Positions 8,142 through 16,705 of a stretch of DNA of 22,223 bases are shown here, piece after piece. Under the pieces are notes generated by a model. It was not told the DNA's origin and did no database searches. It saw only the letters and a program-made list of their open reading frames with translations. Position numbers and translations under genes: made by a program. This stretch comes from Thermoleophilia bacterium. Its GTDB lineage: Bacteria; Actinomycetota; Thermoleophilia; Gaiellales; SKUG01. The stretch is taken from positions 1 through 22,223 of the forward strand of contig JAOPYS010000282.1 of NCBI GenBank assembly GCA_025964465.1, read 5' to 3'. How positions within the stretch are numbered: the stretch's first letter is position 1; each line of letters starts with the position of its first letter.

Positions 8142-9754
8142 GCCGCCGGCACCATCGGCGCGGTCACGTCGATGTTCTCCACGTCCTTCTTGCGGATGAA
8201 CAGCACGTGCAGCACCAGGCCGACGAGCAGCAGTCCTGCGCCGGCGTACATCGCGGTCTGGAACCCGTCGACCGCCGCCACGAGCCAGTCGTGCCCGGGC
8301 TTGACGTGCTCTCGGGCCGCCGCCACGAGGTCGGCGCCCTTCGGGGGCCGACCCAGGTCCTTGATGCTGCCCTTCGTGGCGTTGTTGGCCACGGTCGAGA
8401 GGATGGCGAGGCCGATGGCGCCGCCGATCTGCTGCGACGTGTTGAACACGCCGGATGCGAGCCCGGCCTCCTCGTCCACGACGTTGGTCGTGGCGATCAG
8501 GGTGAAGGGCACGAACGTCCAGCCGAGGCCGACTGACATCATGATCATTCCGCCGAACAGCCACCAGTAGGTGCCGTTGACGTCGAGTGTGGCGCCCATC
8601 AGCGCGATGCCAGCTGCCGCCACGATCAGGCCGATCGCGCCCGTGAGCCGGACGCCGAGCTTGCCGATGGCGACCTGCGCCGTGCCGGCGCCGATGCCGA
8701 TGCCGAACGCGAACGGCAGGAAGGCCGCGCCCGCCTTGACCGGCTGGTAGCCGAGCACCTGCTGGATGTAGAGCGTCGCGAAGTAGAAGAACGCGAACAT
8801 GCCCGCGGCGACCGAGAGCATCGCGAGGTTCGCCGTGGCGAGCGAACGGACCCGCAGCAGGCCGAGGCGGACGAGCGGCGCCTTCGTGCGAGCCTCGGTG
8901 AAGACGAACGCGACGAGCAGCGCGATCGAGACGAGGCCCAACGTCGGCGTGCGCCAGAGCGACAGCTCAGCGTCCGCCGACAGCAGGTGGATGACGTGCA
9001 GGGGGTGCAGCACGTTGATCGACGCGTTGTCCCAGAAGCCGTATCGGAGCGTGCCGACGATCGTGTACACGAGCAGCATGAGGCCCGCGGTGATGCTGAG
9101 CGCGCCGAACAGGTCGAAGCGTCGGTGGCCGAGGTCGGCGTGCGACTCCGGCACCCAGCGCAGGGCCGCGGCGATGACCGCCAGGCCGATCGGCACGTTG
9201 ATGAAGAAGATCCACTCCCAGCTGATGTACTCCGTGATGATCCCGCCGAGCAGCAGGCCCACGGCCGCGCCGCCGGCGGCGATCGCGCTCCACACGCCGA
9301 GCGCCTTGGTGCGCTCCTTGCCCTCCGCGAACGAGGTCATGATCACGCTGAGCGCCGCCGGCGAGATGAGCGCCGCGCCGATGCCCTGCACCCCGCGGAA
9401 GATGATGAGGAACTCCGAGCTGTTGGCGAGCCCGTTCATGAGCGAGGCGAGCGAGAACAGCAGCGTGCCGGCGATGAAGATCCGGCGTCGACCGAGCAGG
9501 TCCGAAGCGCGGCCACCGAGCATGAGCAGCCCACCGAACGCGAGCGTGTAGCTGTTGATGACCCACTGCAGGTCGCTGGCGGAGATCTTCAGCTCCGTCT
9601 GGATCGTGGGGAGCGCCACGTTCGTGATGGTGGCGTCGAGCACCACCATGAACTGGGCGAAGCACACCACGACGAGGGCCCACCAGGGGCTCGGGGCGTG
9701 GCCCGGGTCGTCGACGACGACCTTCGAGCTGGGACTTGCGGTCGTGCTGGCCAT
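8138..9754 (-). CDS. DHA2-type MFS multidrug efflux transporter
   Basis: A 538-residue integral membrane protein of the 14-span drug:proton antiporter-2 class (EmrB/QacA type). Motif D1 is LDATITNVALP at 39-49, motif A is GGRASDLLGRRR at 80-91, and a motif C-like stretch GGAAVGLLLGG follows in span 5. A longer loop with several His and Trp residues (around RYGFWDN to LSLWRTP) lies in the middle of the protein. It should export hydrophobic toxic compounds using the proton gradient. The ATG at 9754 has GGGAG six bases upstream; a longer frame to 9811 would run into the palindromic operator and is unlikely. It is the first gene of a two-gene operon with tetR. Confidence 0.94.
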   Translation of the reverse strand: MASTTASPSSKVVVDDPGHAPSPWWALVVVCFAQFMVVLDATITNVALPTIQTELKISASDLQWVINSYTLAFGGLLMLGGRASDLLGRRRIFIAGTLLFSLASLMNGLANSSEFLIIFRGVQGIGAALISPAALSVIMTSFAEGKERTKALGVWSAIAAGGAAVGLLLGGIITEYISWEWIFFINVPIGLAVIAAALRWVPESHADLGHRRFDLFGALSITAGLMLLVYTIVGTLRYGFWDNASINVLHPLHVIHLLSADAELSLWRTPTLGLVSIALLVAFVFTEARTKAPLVRLGLLRVRSLATANLAMLSVAAGMFAFFYFATLYIQQVLGYQPVKAGAAFLPFAFGIGIGAGTAQVAIGKLGVRLTGAIGLIVAAAGIALMGATLDVNGTYWWLFGGMIMMSVGLGWTFVPFTLIATTNVVDEEAGLASGVFNTSQQIGGAIGLAILSTVANNATKGSIKDLGRPPKGADLVAAAREHVKPGHDWLVAAVDGFQTAMYAGAGLLLVGLVLHVLFIRKKDVENIDVTAPMVPAA

Positions 9755-9797
9755 GCGTAGACTCCCGAAACGGCGCGACACCGCACCCTCGCTCCCC

Positions 9798-9823
9798 GCA
9801 AACGGAACCAACGTTCCGCTTGC
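9798..9823. promoter_or_regulatory. Palindromic operator candidate for the TetR regulator
   Basis: The arms GCAAACGGAAC and GTTCCGCTTGC are inverted repeats of 11 bases with one mismatch, separated by CAAC. The core CGGAAC-N4-GTTCCG is of a type seen with TetR repressors of efflux pumps. It lies between the divergent pump and ndh starts and could repress both. Confidence 0.75.
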
Positions 9824-9845
9824 GGCAAGCCGGCAGCATGCCAGC

Positions 9846-9851
9846 TACAGT
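9846..9851 (+). promoter_or_regulatory. Candidate -10 box for a leaderless ndh transcript
   Basis: TACAGT (TANNNT type) ends six bases before the ATG at 9858, which would place transcription start at the start codon. No good ribosome site precedes that ATG. A TTGCGG at 9820-9825 is a possible but widely spaced (20 bases) -35 element that overlaps the palindrome. Confidence 0.5.
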
Positions 9852-9857
9852 GCAGGC

Positions 9858-11225
9858 ATGCAACACGTGGTCGTCATTGGCGGTGGATTCGCCGGCCAGC
9901 GGGTCGTGAAGGCCCTGCGCGGGTCGGAAGACGTCCGTGTGACGTTGGTCGATCGCACCAACCACCACTGCTTCCAGCCGCTGCTCTACCAGGTGGCCAC
10001 CGGCAGCCTCTCCCCCGGTGAGATCGCGCCGCCGCACCGCTGGGTGGTGCGCAAGCAGCGCAACGTGTCGGTCGTGCTGGCGGAGGTCGATCGAATCGAC
10101 GTCGAGGCGCGCACGGTCGAGGCGGTGACGATCACGGGCGACCGCACGGTGCTGACCTACGACCACCTCGTCGTGGCCGCCGGCGCGCGGCACGGCTACT
10201 TCGGCAACGACCAGTGGGAGGCCGTCGCGCCGGGGCTCAAGACGATCGAGGACGCGATCGAGCTGCGCTATCGCCTGTTCGGCGCGTTCGAGCGCGCGGA
10301 CGTCGCCGTCGACGATGCGACCCGGCGGCGCCGGCTGACGTTCGTCGTCGTGGGCGCCGGCCCCACCGGCGTCGAGCTGGCGGGGCAGTTCATCGAGGTG
10401 GCGCACCAGACGCTGCGCCGCGAGTACCGCCGCTTCGACCCGTCCGAGGCGCACGTCGTGCTCGTGGACGCCGCCCCGCGCGTGCTCCCAATGTTCGACG
10501 AGAAGCTGTCGAAGCGCGCACAGGAATCGCTCGAGCGCATGGGCGTGGAGGTGCGCCTGGGCGCGGCAGTGACCGGCATCGACTCGCGCGGCATCGACCT
10601 CGGCGACGACCGCATCGAGGCCGGCACCGTGGTGTGGGCCGCGGGCGTGCAGGGCTCCCCGCTCGGGCGCCAGCTCGCGGAGGCAACCGGCGCCGAGGTG
10701 GATCGCGGCGGTCGGGTCACGGTGGACGAGCGCTTCGCGCTCCCCGACCATCCCGACGTCTACGTGATCGGCGACCTCGCCAGCGCGGGCCTGCCCGGCG
10801 TGGCCCCCGCCGCGATGCAGACCGGCACGTGGGTCGGCCGCGAGATCGCCGCCCGCGTGCGCGGCACCAGCGCGAAGCCCTTCCGCTACAAGGACAAGGG
10901 CAGCATGGCGACGATCGGTCGCCACCGCGCCGTCGCCCAGATGGGACGCCTGCGATTCAGCGGCACGCTCGCCTGGTTCGCGTGGCTGTTCGTGCACCTG
11001 ATGTACGTGGTCGGGTTCGCCAACCGCGTGCTCGTCACCACCCGCTGGGCCTTCAGCTACGTCGGTCGCGGGCGCGGTGAGCGCGTCCTCACCCGTGGCT
11101 CGCGCGGCCGCGGCGCCACCGCGGCGCCCACTACGCAGGCCCGAGCTCGCGCCGTCGAGGAACAGTGGCCCGTCGGCGTCGCGCACCTCGACCACACGCC
11201 GATCACGCCGGAACCACCTGCCTGA
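9858..11225 (+). CDS. ndh: Type II NADH dehydrogenase (NDH-2)
   Basis: A 455-residue FAD enzyme that passes electrons from NADH to the quinone pool without pumping protons, bound to the inner face of the membrane. FAD-binding GGGFAG is at 8-13, the family segment YQVATGSLSPGEIA at 44-57, the NADH-binding GAGPTGVE at 167-174 and the second FAD motif VYVIGDLA near 300. The C-terminal part has the usual amphipathic/hydrophobic membrane-contact segment (LAWFAWLFVHLMYVVGF) and then an Arg-rich, poorly structured tail of about 60 residues. The start sits six bases after a -10-like box, suggesting a leaderless message. It is divergent from the efflux pump across a palindromic operator, which hints at joint control in stress from redox-active compounds. 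Confidence 0.92.
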   Translation: MQHVVVIGGGFAGQRVVKALRGSEDVRVTLVDRTNHHCFQPLLYQVATGSLSPGEIAPPHRWVVRKQRNVSVVLAEVDRIDVEARTVEAVTITGDRTVLTYDHLVVAAGARHGYFGNDQWEAVAPGLKTIEDAIELRYRLFGAFERADVAVDDATRRRRLTFVVVGAGPTGVELAGQFIEVAHQTLRREYRRFDPSEAHVVLVDAAPRVLPMFDEKLSKRAQESLERMGVEVRLGAAVTGIDSRGIDLGDDRIEAGTVVWAAGVQGSPLGRQLAEATGAEVDRGGRVTVDERFALPDHPDVYVIGDLASAGLPGVAPAAMQTGTWVGREIAARVRGTSAKPFRYKDKGSMATIGRHRAVAQMGRLRFSGTLAWFAWLFVHLMYVVGFANRVLVTTRWAFSYVGRGRGERVLTRGSRGRGATAAPTTQARARAVEEQWPVGVAHLDHTPITPEPPA

Positions 11226-11288
11226 CGCATCCGCGCGCCGCCCCTAGATCGAGGTGAAGTACCTAGAACGAACGGTTCGGCGCCGTCG

Positions 11289-11294
11289 TACCTT
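11289..11294 (+). promoter_or_regulatory. Candidate -10 box for a leaderless transcript
   Basis: TACCTT (TANNNT type) lies exactly six bases before the ATG at 11301, and no purine-rich ribosome site is present. An 11-base perfect palindrome, CGAACGGTTCG (11269-11279), sits just upstream and could be a chance match or an operator. Confidence 0.4.
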
Positions 11295-11300
11295 CGTGGT

Positions 11301-12305
11301 ATGGAGCCGTGTCGACTTTCCTCCACCCCCACGACCGCAGGCGGGCCGCTGCCGCACGGCCCGGGTCCGACGCCCCCGTCGCTGACCCCAGAGCTGGCGC
11401 TCGCCATCCAGCAGCTCACCGACGCACTGCAGTCGTTGTCGGCCGTGCTGCAGGCGCAGCGAGGAACGGACGCGCTCGGCGCTCCGAAGCCGCCCGGCGT
11501 GGTCACAGGCGGCGGCGCCCCGCAGCAGTCGCCCGTCCAGCAGTCTCCGCTCCAGTCGCCCACCCAGCAGCCACGCGCGGCGACGCCCGCGGCCCAGCCG
11601 GGCGGCCCGGCCTCCTTCACGGTGGCGTCGTTCAACACGCTCGGCGCGTCCCACACCGCGGGCGGCACGCAGCACCCGGGCTGGCGATCGGGCGCGGCGC
11701 GCACGCCGGGCATGGTCGACGAGCTGCGCCAGCACGCGGTCGACGTCGCGGGGCTGCAGGAGTTCCAGGGTTCCCAGCGCGCCGCATTCGCCTCCGCGAA
11801 CACGGGCTACGACATGTCGACCGCGGGTGACAACAGCATCGTGTGGAAGTCCGACACCTTCCGCCTCGTGCAGAAGTCCTCGCTCAAGGTCCCGTACTTC
11901 GAGGGCAAGGAGACCGAGATGCCGGTCGTCCAGCTGGAGCACAAGGCGACCGGCAAGCGGGCGTGGTTCGTCAACATCCACAACCCCGCCGACACGGCCG
12001 ACCACCACAAGCAGGGCGCGTACCGAGCCGAGGCCGTCCGCCGCGAACAGGCCTACGTCGCCAAGCTGCGGGCGACCGGCCTGCCCGTCTACCTCGTCGG
12101 CGACTTCAACGACCGCTCCACCGCTGCCAAGTCCCTCACCGCCGGCGGCGCAGCCACCGCGTCAGCGCCCGCCAGCGCTCGCCCGGAGATCGACTGGATC
12201 TTCGGCGCGGGGCCCGTCCAGTTCACCGGGAGCCAGGCCGACCACTCGCCGGAGCGCGCCCAGGTCAGCGACCACCCGATCGTCGTCGCCACCACGCAGA
12301 TCTGA
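11301..12305 (+). CDS. Endonuclease/exonuclease/phosphatase-fold protein with Gln/Pro-rich N-terminus
   Basis: A 334-residue protein. The C-terminal two thirds carry the metal-dependent EEP (DNase I-like) phosphodiesterase fold with its landmarks intact: N112 (SFNTLG), E154 (LQEF), N178 (DNSIVW), H227 (NIHNP), D268 and N270 (GDFND), D298 (IDWIF) and D324-H325 (SDHPIV). Substrates of the fold include nucleic acids, inositol phosphates and sphingomyelin; which applies is unknown. The first 105 residues are Pro/Thr-rich, then a short helix (ELALAIQQLTDALQSLSAVL) and a QQSP-repeat linker. No classical signal peptide is seen, so export, if any, would be non-canonical. It is followed by a small hairpin and a tRNA gene. 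Confidence 0.85.
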   Translation: MEPCRLSSTPTTAGGPLPHGPGPTPPSLTPELALAIQQLTDALQSLSAVLQAQRGTDALGAPKPPGVVTGGGAPQQSPVQQSPLQSPTQQPRAATPAAQPGGPASFTVASFNTLGASHTAGGTQHPGWRSGAARTPGMVDELRQHAVDVAGLQEFQGSQRAAFASANTGYDMSTAGDNSIVWKSDTFRLVQKSSLKVPYFEGKETEMPVVQLEHKATGKRAWFVNIHNPADTADHHKQGAYRAEAVRREQAYVAKLRATGLPVYLVGDFNDRSTAAKSLTAGGAATASAPASARPEIDWIFGAGPVQFTGSQADHSPERAQVSDHPIVVATTQI

Positions 12306-12315
12306 TCGCGCGCCG

Positions 12316-12332
12316 CCCCTCAGGCCGAGGGG
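12316..12332 (+). terminator. Weak hairpin after the EEP-fold gene
   Basis: CCCCTC and GAGGGG form a six-pair GC stem around AGGCC, ten bases after the stop codon. No T tract follows, so termination here is only plausible. It lies just before the tRNA promoter. Confidence 0.35.
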
Positions 12333-12340
12333 TCGACTGA

Positions 12341-12346
12341 TATCCT
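12341..12346 (+). promoter_or_regulatory. Candidate -10 box of the tRNA-Arg gene
   Basis: TATCCT lies 10 bases before the mature tRNA start. No clear -35 element is visible at the expected distance. Confidence 0.4.
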
Positions 12347-12356
12347 CGCTCCATCT

Positions 12357-12430
12357 GCGCCCGTAGCTCAGCTGGATAGAGCACCAGGCTTCGAACCTGG
12401 GGGTCGGAGGTTCGAATCCTTCCGGGCGTA
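12357..12430 (+). tRNA. tRNA-Arg (anticodon TCG)
   Basis: A 74-base cloverleaf with all arms. The acceptor stem pairs GCGCCCG with CGGGCGT (first pair G-U) and the discriminator is A. The D stem is GCTC/GAGC. The anticodon stem CCAGG/CCTGG carries loop CTTCGAA, so the anticodon is TCG, reading CGA. The variable loop is GGGTC, and the T stem GGAGG/CCTTC carries loop TTCGAAT. The 3' CCA is not encoded and must be added afterwards. Confidence 0.95.
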
Positions 12431-12490
12431 CTGAGAACCACCTGTCTGCGACACGTCGTGCGCCGCGTCGACCCAGTACCGTTGCTGGCG

Positions 12491-14827
12491 TCAGGGGTTG
12501 TCGACGTCGACGGAGATCGACCCGGTTGCCGAGTTGCCAGCGAGGTCCCCGCCGACGAGCTTGAGGTCAAAGGTGCCGTTCGGGACGGTGCGCGTGTCGA
12601 AGTCGCAGTACACGCCCGGGGACCGGTTGTGGCCCGCGGAGGTGTTCGAGCACACCGTCGTCGTCACCGGTCCGTCGAGGGTCAACGTCCAATCGTCGAG
12701 GCTGGATCGGCCGTCGTTCGAGATGAAGGACGCGACGAACCTGTGCGTCCCGGACACGGGCGCTGGGAAGGGGCCGAACTCGACCGTGGGCGCTTGGCGG
12801 TCGAGCCGGACGTAACCGCCGGGCCACGAGCCGCCCCACAGACCCCACCGCCCGCTGGCGTCGCGTGCGCGAAACTCGACGCGCGTCTCGCCCTCCGCGG
12901 TGATGTCCAGCGAACCGCCAACCCCCTCGGCACTCGGCGTCTGGGATCCGCCGGCAAAGGTGCGGTACTCGTAGGCCGTGACGGCAGCGCCGTCGCCAGG
13001 TGTCGCGGTGACGGTGCGAAGCGCAACGTTGGCCCACTCGGTCGAGCCACCGGTCGAGACGGGGACACCCGGCGCGGTCGGGTCGATGTGGACCTGCTCC
13101 TCCGTGCTCGCGGCGCCGATGTTCCCCGCCGCGTCCACGAGCCGAAGCCGAACGAGCGTCGTGCCGGTACCGGTGACCGTGTACGAGCCCTCGCGCGCGG
13201 TGCGTTCCCACTCACTCCACGTCGCGCCGCCGTTGGTGGACGTCGATGCCTGGGTGGAGCCGTATGGCGCCCCCTCGAATGCGGATTCCCCGAGCGCGAC
13301 GATCGCGACATCAACGTCGCCCGTGCTCCATCCAACCCCGGTGCCACCCCCGATGCGGGGTGCAGGGGGCCCCGTCCGGTCGATGAGCGCAACTCCGACC
13401 CAGGTCCATCCGGTCGTCCGGCCGGCGACGTCGATCGCCTCGACCTGGACCTCACTCGCTGCCTCGTCCGAGATGGTCACCTTGCCGCCCGTCGCGGGCC
13501 GGGGTGCGCCCCATCCGCCGGTAGTGCGCGTGCGGTACCAGTAGCTGGCGATCGCGACGTCGTCGGACGCCACTATCTCCATCGTGAGGTTCGCGGCGTC
13601 GGTCCATCCCGAGCGGAACGCGTCGAGGTCGGTCCAGGAGGGCTCGGTGCGATCGATGCGCACGGTCGCGATTTCGCTCGAGGCGCCCACATTCCCGGCC
13701 GCGTCGACAACGCGGGCGCGGACGAGCGTCATTCCTGAAGCGGAGATGACGATTCCCGGAGGCAGCAGAAGGTGCGCGTTGGGCACCGGCGCGCCCCATG
13801 CCGACCACGCTGTGCCGCCGTCGCTCGAGACGGAATACTCGACGTGCGAGACGCCGCTCTCGTCGTCGTGCGCCGAAGCGGTCAGCGTGACGTTGGTACC
13901 AGCCCACGCATCCCCGGTCCCGCCGCCCAGTACGGCCGCGGGTGGCGCGGTGCGATCGACGCGAACGGTCGTGGCGCTCGTGCCACTTCGCATGCCGGCG
14001 TTGTTGATGGCCGATGCGCGAACGACGGTCGTGCCCTCGAAGGTGATGTCGATCGAAGCGGCGGACGTGTCTGCGACCGGCTGCCAGGTGTTGCCACCGT
14101 CCCGGCTCGTCTCCCAGGCGATGCTCGCGACGCCGCTCTGCGCGTCGGTTGCCTCCGCGGTCAGCGTCACGGCCTGCACCGACCTCCAGCTCGGCGACGC
14201 GCCAGTGACATTCGGTGCGGGTGGTGCTGTCGAGTCGATCCGGATCTCGCGGCTGCGCCATTGACTGCGATTGCCGGCGCGGTCCACCGCACGCGCTCGC
14301 ACCAGCCACGTTCCGTCAGCCCCGAGCGTCATCGTGGCGCCGCTCTGATCACGCGTCCATGTCGTGCCACCGTCTTCCGAGGCCTGCCACTCGTACGTGC
14401 GCACCCCCGCGAGCGCATCACTGCTGCCCACCGCACGGAGCGTTGCTGCATTCGCTTGCCAATCCCGCGCGCCACCAACGATTTCCGGGGCGGTGGGCGC
14501 GGTGCGATCCACGACCCAGGCGCATGAGCGGGTCACGGTGTCGCCACCGCGGCTGGCTCGCACAGTGAACACGTGACGACCCTCACCCAGCTGTGCGAGC
14601 GATCTCGGCGGCGAGCATGGCGCCGTCCGCCCGGCCCAGGTGCACCGGAACTTCGCGCCCCCTCTGCCGGCCGGAAAGACGCTCCAACGCACGCTCACTC
14701 GCCGCGCCGAGGTGACAGCCGGCGGCCCAGCGGTGAAGCGAAGCGTCATGCGCCCGGCCTCCGCCGACGGCGCATACACGCTGCACGTCACCAGGCTCGC
14801 GCACAGGAATGTCAGCAGTCGCCGCAC
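12491..14827 (-). CDS. Secreted Ig-like repeat protein
   Basis: A 778-residue exported protein. Residues 1-25 form a signal peptide (RRLLTFLCASLVTCSVYA, then SAEAGR). An N-terminal domain of about 80 residues has three cysteines. Then come six repeats of about 90-110 residues, each opening with a D-[RSP]-T-x-P-like element (D107, D198, D291 and so on) and carrying W-x-x-S-x-D-G-G-x-x-W and VDAAGN-like strands, typical of bacterial Ig-like beta-sandwich repeats in the OmpL47/Ig_3 range. A last domain holds two cysteines (VTTTVCSNTS, GVYCDF). No sortase signal or membrane anchor is seen. It likely acts at the surface in adhesion or binding, by inference. The GTG start has GGAG 15 bases upstream, which is far. 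Codon use appears less GC-extreme than the neighbours. Confidence 0.85.
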   Translation of the reverse strand: MRRLLTFLCASLVTCSVYAPSAEAGRMTLRFTAGPPAVTSARRVSVRWSVFPAGRGGAKFRCTWAGRTAPCSPPRSLAQLGEGRHVFTVRASRGGDTVTRSCAWVVDRTAPTAPEIVGGARDWQANAATLRAVGSSDALAGVRTYEWQASEDGGTTWTRDQSGATMTLGADGTWLVRARAVDRAGNRSQWRSREIRIDSTAPPAPNVTGASPSWRSVQAVTLTAEATDAQSGVASIAWETSRDGGNTWQPVADTSAASIDITFEGTTVVRASAINNAGMRSGTSATTVRVDRTAPPAAVLGGGTGDAWAGTNVTLTASAHDDESGVSHVEYSVSSDGGTAWSAWGAPVPNAHLLLPPGIVISASGMTLVRARVVDAAGNVGASSEIATVRIDRTEPSWTDLDAFRSGWTDAANLTMEIVASDDVAIASYWYRTRTTGGWGAPRPATGGKVTISDEAASEVQVEAIDVAGRTTGWTWVGVALIDRTGPPAPRIGGGTGVGWSTGDVDVAIVALGESAFEGAPYGSTQASTSTNGGATWSEWERTAREGSYTVTGTGTTLVRLRLVDAAGNIGAASTEEQVHIDPTAPGVPVSTGGSTEWANVALRTVTATPGDGAAVTAYEYRTFAGGSQTPSAEGVGGSLDITAEGETRVEFRARDASGRWGLWGGSWPGGYVRLDRQAPTVEFGPFPAPVSGTHRFVASFISNDGRSSLDDWTLTLDGPVTTTVCSNTSAGHNRSPGVYCDFDTRTVPNGTFDLKLVGGDLAGNSATGSISVDVDNP

Positions 14828-15012
14828 GTTGGTTCATCGACACTCCGGTGCAGCAACCGAGGGGCCACGCGTTCGGGGCATGTAATGCAATTCGCCGAAT
14901 CGCGCTTGTCCGGCCCCAACAGCAGGAAGTTTGCGACCAGCAGTCATCAGTCACCCATCTCGCCGTTGGAGCAGTGGCTCGCACTCACACGGACGCTAGC
15001 GAGGCCCGTCGG

Positions 15013-16623
15013 TCAGGGCACGAAGGTGACGGCGCGCGTCGCGATGGTCGTCCTGCCTGCGACGGTGACGATGACGCGCACGGCCAGCTTGGTTCGCCGC
15101 AGCGCGCGGATCCGGGCGATGGCTCGGGGGGTCACCTTGAGCACGACCTTGGTCGCGCCCGCCCGGTTCAGCGCGGCGCGGCCGCCGGCCAGCACAGTGG
15201 TCCGGATACGGACGGTGCCGGCCGCGCGACAGCGGCCGGGGCACGAGAGCTTGGTGACGAGGCCGTAGCGCAGCAGGGCGCGGGCGGAGATCGACGCCGG
15301 GATGAGGATCCGTGGCTTCGCTGCCGCTGGCTGTGGCGGATGGGCGGGCGGCGGCGGGCCGACCACGACGGGCTGCGCGCTGCGGTCGATCGACGCGCAG
15401 CCTGCGACGACGTCGGCGAAGTCGACGGTCGCCGAATCGGCGCCTCCTCCGCAGTCCACCGCGTCGACCTCGCCGTCGCGCGCGAGCAGGGTGTCGCTGT
15501 CGGAGCTGCAGGAGACCGAGCACGACGCGACGTCGCCGTAGAGCTGGTCAGCGCCTGCACCGCCGTCCACCGTGTCCGCGCCCCCGGCTCCCTGGACCTT
15601 GTCCACCCCCGCGTCGCCGAAGAGCTGGTCGTCTCCCCCACCCCCGTACAGGTCGTCGGCGCCGTCCGCGCCGTGGACCACGTCATTGCCGGCGCCCGCG
15701 GAGAACGCGTCCGGGCCTGGGGAACCGACGAAGGAGTCGTTGCCCGCGGTGCCCTCGATCGCCTCGATGTCGGTGCCGACGTTGTCGCCCTCGCCCGCCA
15801 GCCCGTCGTTGGCGAGGCCGTCGATGGTGATCGCGACGCCACCGGCATGGCCGTCGAGCCAGAGCTTGTCGGTTCCGGCCCCGCCGACGTACGCATCGGC
15901 CCCCATACCAGTGTCGTTGCCGGACCCCACGCACGCCGCGCACGATTCGAGGGCGTCGGTGCCGGGGCCTCCGTCGACGAGGTCATTGCCGATCCCGCCG
16001 TTGGGGGCGTCGTCGCCACCTTCGCCGAGCACCTGGTCGTCGCCGGCGTACCCGAACAGGCGGTCGTTGCCCTCGCCGCCGTGCAGCACGTCGGTGCCGG
16101 GGCCGCCGTACACGCTGTCGTCGCCACCTCCGGCAGAGACGGTCGCCGCGGACTGGGAACCCTCGGTGATGACGTCCGATCCGGAGCCGGACGAGATGGC
16201 TGCCGTGGACCCGGCGAGCTGGGGGCAGTCGCTGCTGAGCGTCAGGTGGTTGGCCCCGTCCCCGAGGTTGAGGACGTACCCGGCGAAGCAGTCGAAGTTC
16301 GTCCCGGCGAACGTGACCGTGTCGTTGCCCGAGCCGAGGTCGACCTGCACGTCGGTGTGGGCCGGGCAGCTGATCCACGTCGGGTTCACGACGAAGGTGC
16401 AGTCACCGGGGGTGGAGGTGAAGCCCACGTCATCGAGGATCTCATCGTGCGCCTGGTCGCCCGAGAGCCGGAACTGCAGCGTGTGCGCCGCGCTGTCGCC
16501 GCCGGCGACGATCACCGTGGCGCCGTTGTACGCCACGGTCGTGGCATTCGCGACGGCGGCGAGCGACAGCAGGGCCAGGATCGTACTCGCGCAGACGATG
16601 CTGCGGAGGAACACACGCTTCAC
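15013..16623 (-). CDS. Secreted RTX-like calcium-binding repeat protein
   Basis: A 536-residue exported protein starting at GTG. Residues 1-27 are a signal peptide (VFLRSIVCASTILALLSLAAVANA). Glycine/aspartate nonapeptides of the GGxGxDxLxG type form two blocks (about 143-225 and 290-365), for example GGPGTDVLHGGEGNDRLFG. In RTX proteins these wind into a parallel beta-roll that folds on binding calcium outside the cell. The segment GEVDAVDCGGGADS follows, then a Pro-rich linker (423-436) and a C-terminal beta-domain (437-536) with CPGRC and Arg/Val-rich strands, a layout I associate with Thermoleophilia secreted proteins. No enzyme domain is visible, so a structural or adhesive role is likely. 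The Ig-like repeat gene follows on the same strand after 185 bases. Confidence 0.85.
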   Translation of the reverse strand: MKRVFLRSIVCASTILALLSLAAVANATTVAYNGATVIVAGGDSAAHTLQFRLSGDQAHDEILDDVGFTSTPGDCTFVVNPTWISCPAHTDVQVDLGSGNDTVTFAGTNFDCFAGYVLNLGDGANHLTLSSDCPQLAGSTAAISSGSGSDVITEGSQSAATVSAGGGDDSVYGGPGTDVLHGGEGNDRLFGYAGDDQVLGEGGDDAPNGGIGNDLVDGGPGTDALESCAACVGSGNDTGMGADAYVGGAGTDKLWLDGHAGGVAITIDGLANDGLAGEGDNVGTDIEAIEGTAGNDSFVGSPGPDAFSAGAGNDVVHGADGADDLYGGGGDDQLFGDAGVDKVQGAGGADTVDGGAGADQLYGDVASCSVSCSSDSDTLLARDGEVDAVDCGGGADSATVDFADVVAGCASIDRSAQPVVVGPPPPAHPPQPAAAKPRILIPASISARALLRYGLVTKLSCPGRCRAAGTVRIRTTVLAGGRAALNRAGATKVVLKVTPRAIARIRALRRTKLAVRVIVTVAGRTTIATRAVTFVP

Positions 16624-16705
16624 GGGGCACCCGATCTCGGTCCATCGCGCAGGGCAGTCGACTGTCGCTCCGACCGTATCACCATCGACCAGTCACCACC
16701 GCCTC

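Noticed and set aside
8967..11195. Very long minus-strand open frame opposite ndh and the pump gene
   Set aside because: Its product is His/Arg/Gly-rich without motifs, while the opposite frame has all NDH-2 motifs; long antisense frames are expected in GC-rich DNA.
11269..11279. Perfect palindrome CGAACGGTTCG before the EEP-fold gene
   Set aside because: Only five-base arms with one central base; can easily occur by chance, so not listed as an operator.
12357..12430. tRNA-Arg as an integration site of a mobile element
   Set aside because: No integrase, no direct repeat of the tRNA end and no element boundary seen in the window.
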